Positions 37,924 to 64,000 of a DNA stretch of 64,000 bases are shown here, piece after piece. Source of the stretch: Syngnathus acus (lineage: Eukaryota; Chordata; Actinopteri; Syngnathiformes; Syngnathidae); NCBI RefSeq assembly GCF_901709675.1, contig NC_051102.1:4871412-4935411 (forward strand). Direction: 5' to 3'. Below the pieces are notes generated by a model. That model ran no database searches. It saw only the letters and a program-made list of their open reading frames with translations, and was not told the origin of the DNA. Both the position numbers and the translations under genes were made by a program. Every line of letters begins with the position of its first letter. Position 1 is the stretch's first letter.

Positions 37924-38789
37924 TGCAAGGCGCCTCGATTCACGAAAGGCTGGGCTGCGAGGACAGCGGCCGGTGTGGTTCGCCAGTCAGGCACAGTCTG
38001 GGTGTGAGTGAGCGCGCGCGCTGTGCCGCTTGCACTGAAGAAGACAGTCAAGGGGACCCGATGAGGGTGGAGGGAAGGGCATGCAGTGCCGGGTGCATGT
38101 GCTAAGCTCTCCGGGCGGGCGATGGCGCTATTTGGCCAGATAATGCAATGCAATGAATGAGTGCATTAACTGGGACGACTCTGTAGTTCATTTTCCGGAG
38201 ATAAGTAAGATGGAGCCTGTATGTACACCTTGAACTGGTCGTCAGTCGCAAAACAAGCAGTCACACATTCACACTTATAGACAATTTAGAAACTTCAGTG
38301 AAGCAAACGTGTCTTGGCAAGAAGGGAAGCAAACAATTGTACTCAAGTAATAGTATTAGAGTATTAGAACAGGGACCACAAATTTGTTTTTTCTCTCTCC
38401 AAATAATAGTGTCTCACTGGTGAGCTTTTTTTAGAATAAGCCTGACGCACTAAAGGGTCCCGCTGTTCAGTACAAAAAGACAATTCAATAAATGCCAGTA
38501 AGTAGACAGCACGCACACCAAGTTCGTGTAATGCATGAAAGCATTATGGCTAACGACTGGCATTTCCTGTCAGACAGGTATCTTCAAATTGTGTTTTTAC
38601 TTTAATATCAGTTTCAAAACACATTGATTAAGTTCTCTAACTTGCATAGCTATGAGGAATATTAAAATGTTGGTTGCTTAAAATGTTCATTAAAACACAT
38701 AAGCTTGTATATAACGTACTTTATGTGTTGCTAAGTGATTGAAACTGAATTAGTCATCATGCGTGTCAATTATAAACACCCTCAAGGGG
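37924..38789. promoter_or_regulatory. abhd3: abhd3 upstream region and promoter
   Basis: The first 200 bases beyond the abhd3 ATG are CpG-rich (for example GAGCGCGCGCGCTG near 38008) and probably hold its 5' UTR and promoter. Further out the sequence is AT-rich with no gene seen. Exact promoter elements are not identified. Confidence 0.4.
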
Positions 38790-39308
38790 GGCAAGCTTTG
38801 GAACCAAAGGGCAAAGCTCTCAATTTACCGGTCGATTTACGCTCCTACCCTCACCTATGGTCACGAGCTATGGGTCGTGACCGAAAGAACGAGATCCCGG
38901 ATACAAGCGGCCGAAATGAGTTTTCTCCGCAGGATGTCCGGGCTCTCCCTTAGAGATAGGGTGAGAAGTTCGGTCATCCGGGAGAGACTCGGAGTAGAGT
39001 CGCTACTCCTCCACGTTGAGAGGAGCCAGATGAGGTGGCTCGGGCATCTCACCAGGATGCCTCCTGGACGCCTCCCTGGGGAGGTGTTCCGGGCATGTCC
39101 CACCGGTAGGAGACCCCGGGGACGACCCAGGACGCGCTGGAGAGACTATGTCTCTCGGCTGGCCTGGGAACGCCTTGGGATCCCCCGGGATGAGCTAGAT
39201 GAAGTAGCTGGGGAGAGGGAAGTCTGGGAGTCCCTCCTGAAGCTGCTGCCCCCGCGACCCGACCCCGGATAAGCGGAAGAAGATGGATGGATGGATGGAT
39301 GGATGGAG
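38790..39308 (+). mobile_element. 5'-truncated Rex3 (RTE-clade) non-LTR retrotransposon
   Basis: The open frame to the TAA at 39270-39272 matches the extreme carboxy terminus of the Rex3 reverse-transcriptase ORF of teleosts. Recognisable phrases are PTLTYGHELWV, MRWLGHLTRMPPGRLPGEVF, RPRGRPRTRWRDYV and LLPPRPDPG. As in Rex3, the stop is followed almost at once by GCGGAAGAAGATGGA and a short tandem GGAT tail (about 39283-39308) in place of poly-A. The endonuclease and catalytic reverse-transcriptase domains are missing, so the copy cannot move. The frame is still open, which suggests a fairly young insertion. I could not settle the target-site duplication. It lies between the divergent abhd3 and mib1 starts. 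Confidence 0.9.
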
Positions 39309-40299
39309 AGTGCCCAAGGGCTGTACCAACGTATGTGGCAATTAGTGTGCGTTAATTAAATCAACACGCCTATTGTACGCACCAGGGTGACATGACATGG
39401 AATGCTGTATACTGTATCATGTCGTAATTGACACTATTTAAAAGTATTACAGGCTAATTCTAAATCAGGTCGGCCAATCACCATCATTTCTAAGATTTAT
39501 ATTTAAATATTTTATATTAATCATTTTAATTTATAATATTATTTATATATATATATATATATAAATTTAGAATAATGTGTCCAGGTACGCTCTGTGCTTG
39601 TGACGAACACGTCGCATTGTGCTGGAGGGAGGTAGTTCAGTGCGGCTGCGCGAGCACGCTTCGTCGCCGCTCACTAAACGCTCGTGCCGCCTTCGTGCTT
39701 TTCCGTCCATCTCCGTCAAGCTGGTTGTTGTTGCTCGTCTGGCCACTCGGAGGGAGCGATGATGATTGACAATAATGGCGGCGGGTTTATTCTGACTTGA
39801 CTCCAGCAGGGGGGGTAGGGAGAGGAGAACAGAAGACGGAGAACCATCTCCGGGCCGACAAAGCCCACACCTTGAGGTGAATCTTATGCATCCGCACGGT
39901 GCACTTGGGACCCCCCAAAAGGAGCGAAAATAAGACTTGGCTTGAGTAAGGGCTTTATCCTGCTAGCTTAGCTTTAGCTCGGTTTTAGCTTGCTAAGTTT
40001 AAGAGGTTAGCATTCTTGAGGCGACGAGGGTCAGCTAAGCAAACAATGTCGCCGCTTCGCCAGCTCTCCGCGTAATTACTCTCCCGTTTTCCAGGGGCTC
40101 GACGAATGCAGCGCTTCTTTGCCAAAGAAGAGCCCATCTTCTTCAGAAGGTAGCGGGGCTAGCTTTGCGGAGCTGTGCGGCTTCTGTTACGGACTTGCAT
40201 TCAAAAACTGCCCGCCGCCTTGTTGCCAGCTCGCACAGCTAGCTCGCTAACTCTCCAAAAGATTGTTGGGGCCAATTCCCCCCGCTCTTCGTTTCTTAA
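39309..40299 (+). promoter_or_regulatory. mib1: mib1 upstream region, promoter and 5' UTR
   Basis: An AT-rich part with an AT repeat at about 39545-39563 gives way at about 39580 to CpG-richer sequence leading to the mib1 ATG. A TAGC-rich patch (CTAGCTTAGCTTTAGC and similar) spans about 39963-40010. No TATA box is evident, as is usual for a housekeeping-type promoter. The transcription start is not determined. Confidence 0.5.

Positions 40300-64000
<23,701 letters not shown>

Overview
The window is vertebrate nuclear DNA, most likely from a teleost fish. It has multi-exon genes with GT-AG introns, many of them only 59-150 bp long. It also carries a Rex3-type fish retrotransposon tail and a gene order matching human chromosome 18q11 (ROCK1, GREB1L, ABHD3, MIB1). 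I cannot name the species. Long pure G/C homopolymers are unusually common.

Layout. About 1-1,650 holds the first coding exon of rock1 on the minus strand and part of its intron 1. From 1.65 to 17.2 kb lies the divergent rock1/greb1l regulatory interval, with no recognisable protein gene but one or two candidate 5' noncoding exons of greb1l. From 17,254 to 28,636 is a complete greb1l coding region: 31 coding exons that I joined in a consistent reading frame, 1,945 codons, no breaks. Its 3' UTR probably ends near 30.15 kb. abhd3 runs on the minus strand from 37,923 to 32,030, complete in 9 exons and 412 codons. A 5'-truncated Rex3 element sits at about 38.79-39.31 kb, between the divergent abhd3 and mib1 starts. 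mib1 begins at 40,300 on the plus strand. Its first 13 coding exons (654 codons) lie in the window, and the remaining ankyrin repeats and RING fingers lie beyond the right edge. ESCO1 and SNRPD1, which sit between GREB1L and ABHD3 in human, are absent from the corresponding interval.

The most rewarding structure is in mib1 intron 12 (16.2 kb, against 76-1,220 bp for the other mib1 introns in view). Antisense to mib1 it contains the muscle microRNA pair mir-1 (about 53.14-53.23 kb) and mir-133a (about 50.52-50.61 kb). Both mature 3p arms match the known sequences base for base. The same nested antisense arrangement exists in mammalian MIB1. Upstream of mir-1 in its own orientation are three perfect CTA(W)4TAG MEF2 sites within 1.8 kb and a GC-rich patch with two CCAAT boxes. 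These are candidates for the muscle enhancer and promoter that may keep this intron large.

How the genes relate: rock1 (Rho kinase), greb1l (developmental co-regulator of the GREB1 family), abhd3 (phospholipase) and mib1 (Notch-ligand ubiquitin ligase) do not form a pathway. They are an old syntenic block, with rock1/greb1l and abhd3/mib1 as head-to-head pairs and greb1l/abhd3 convergent.
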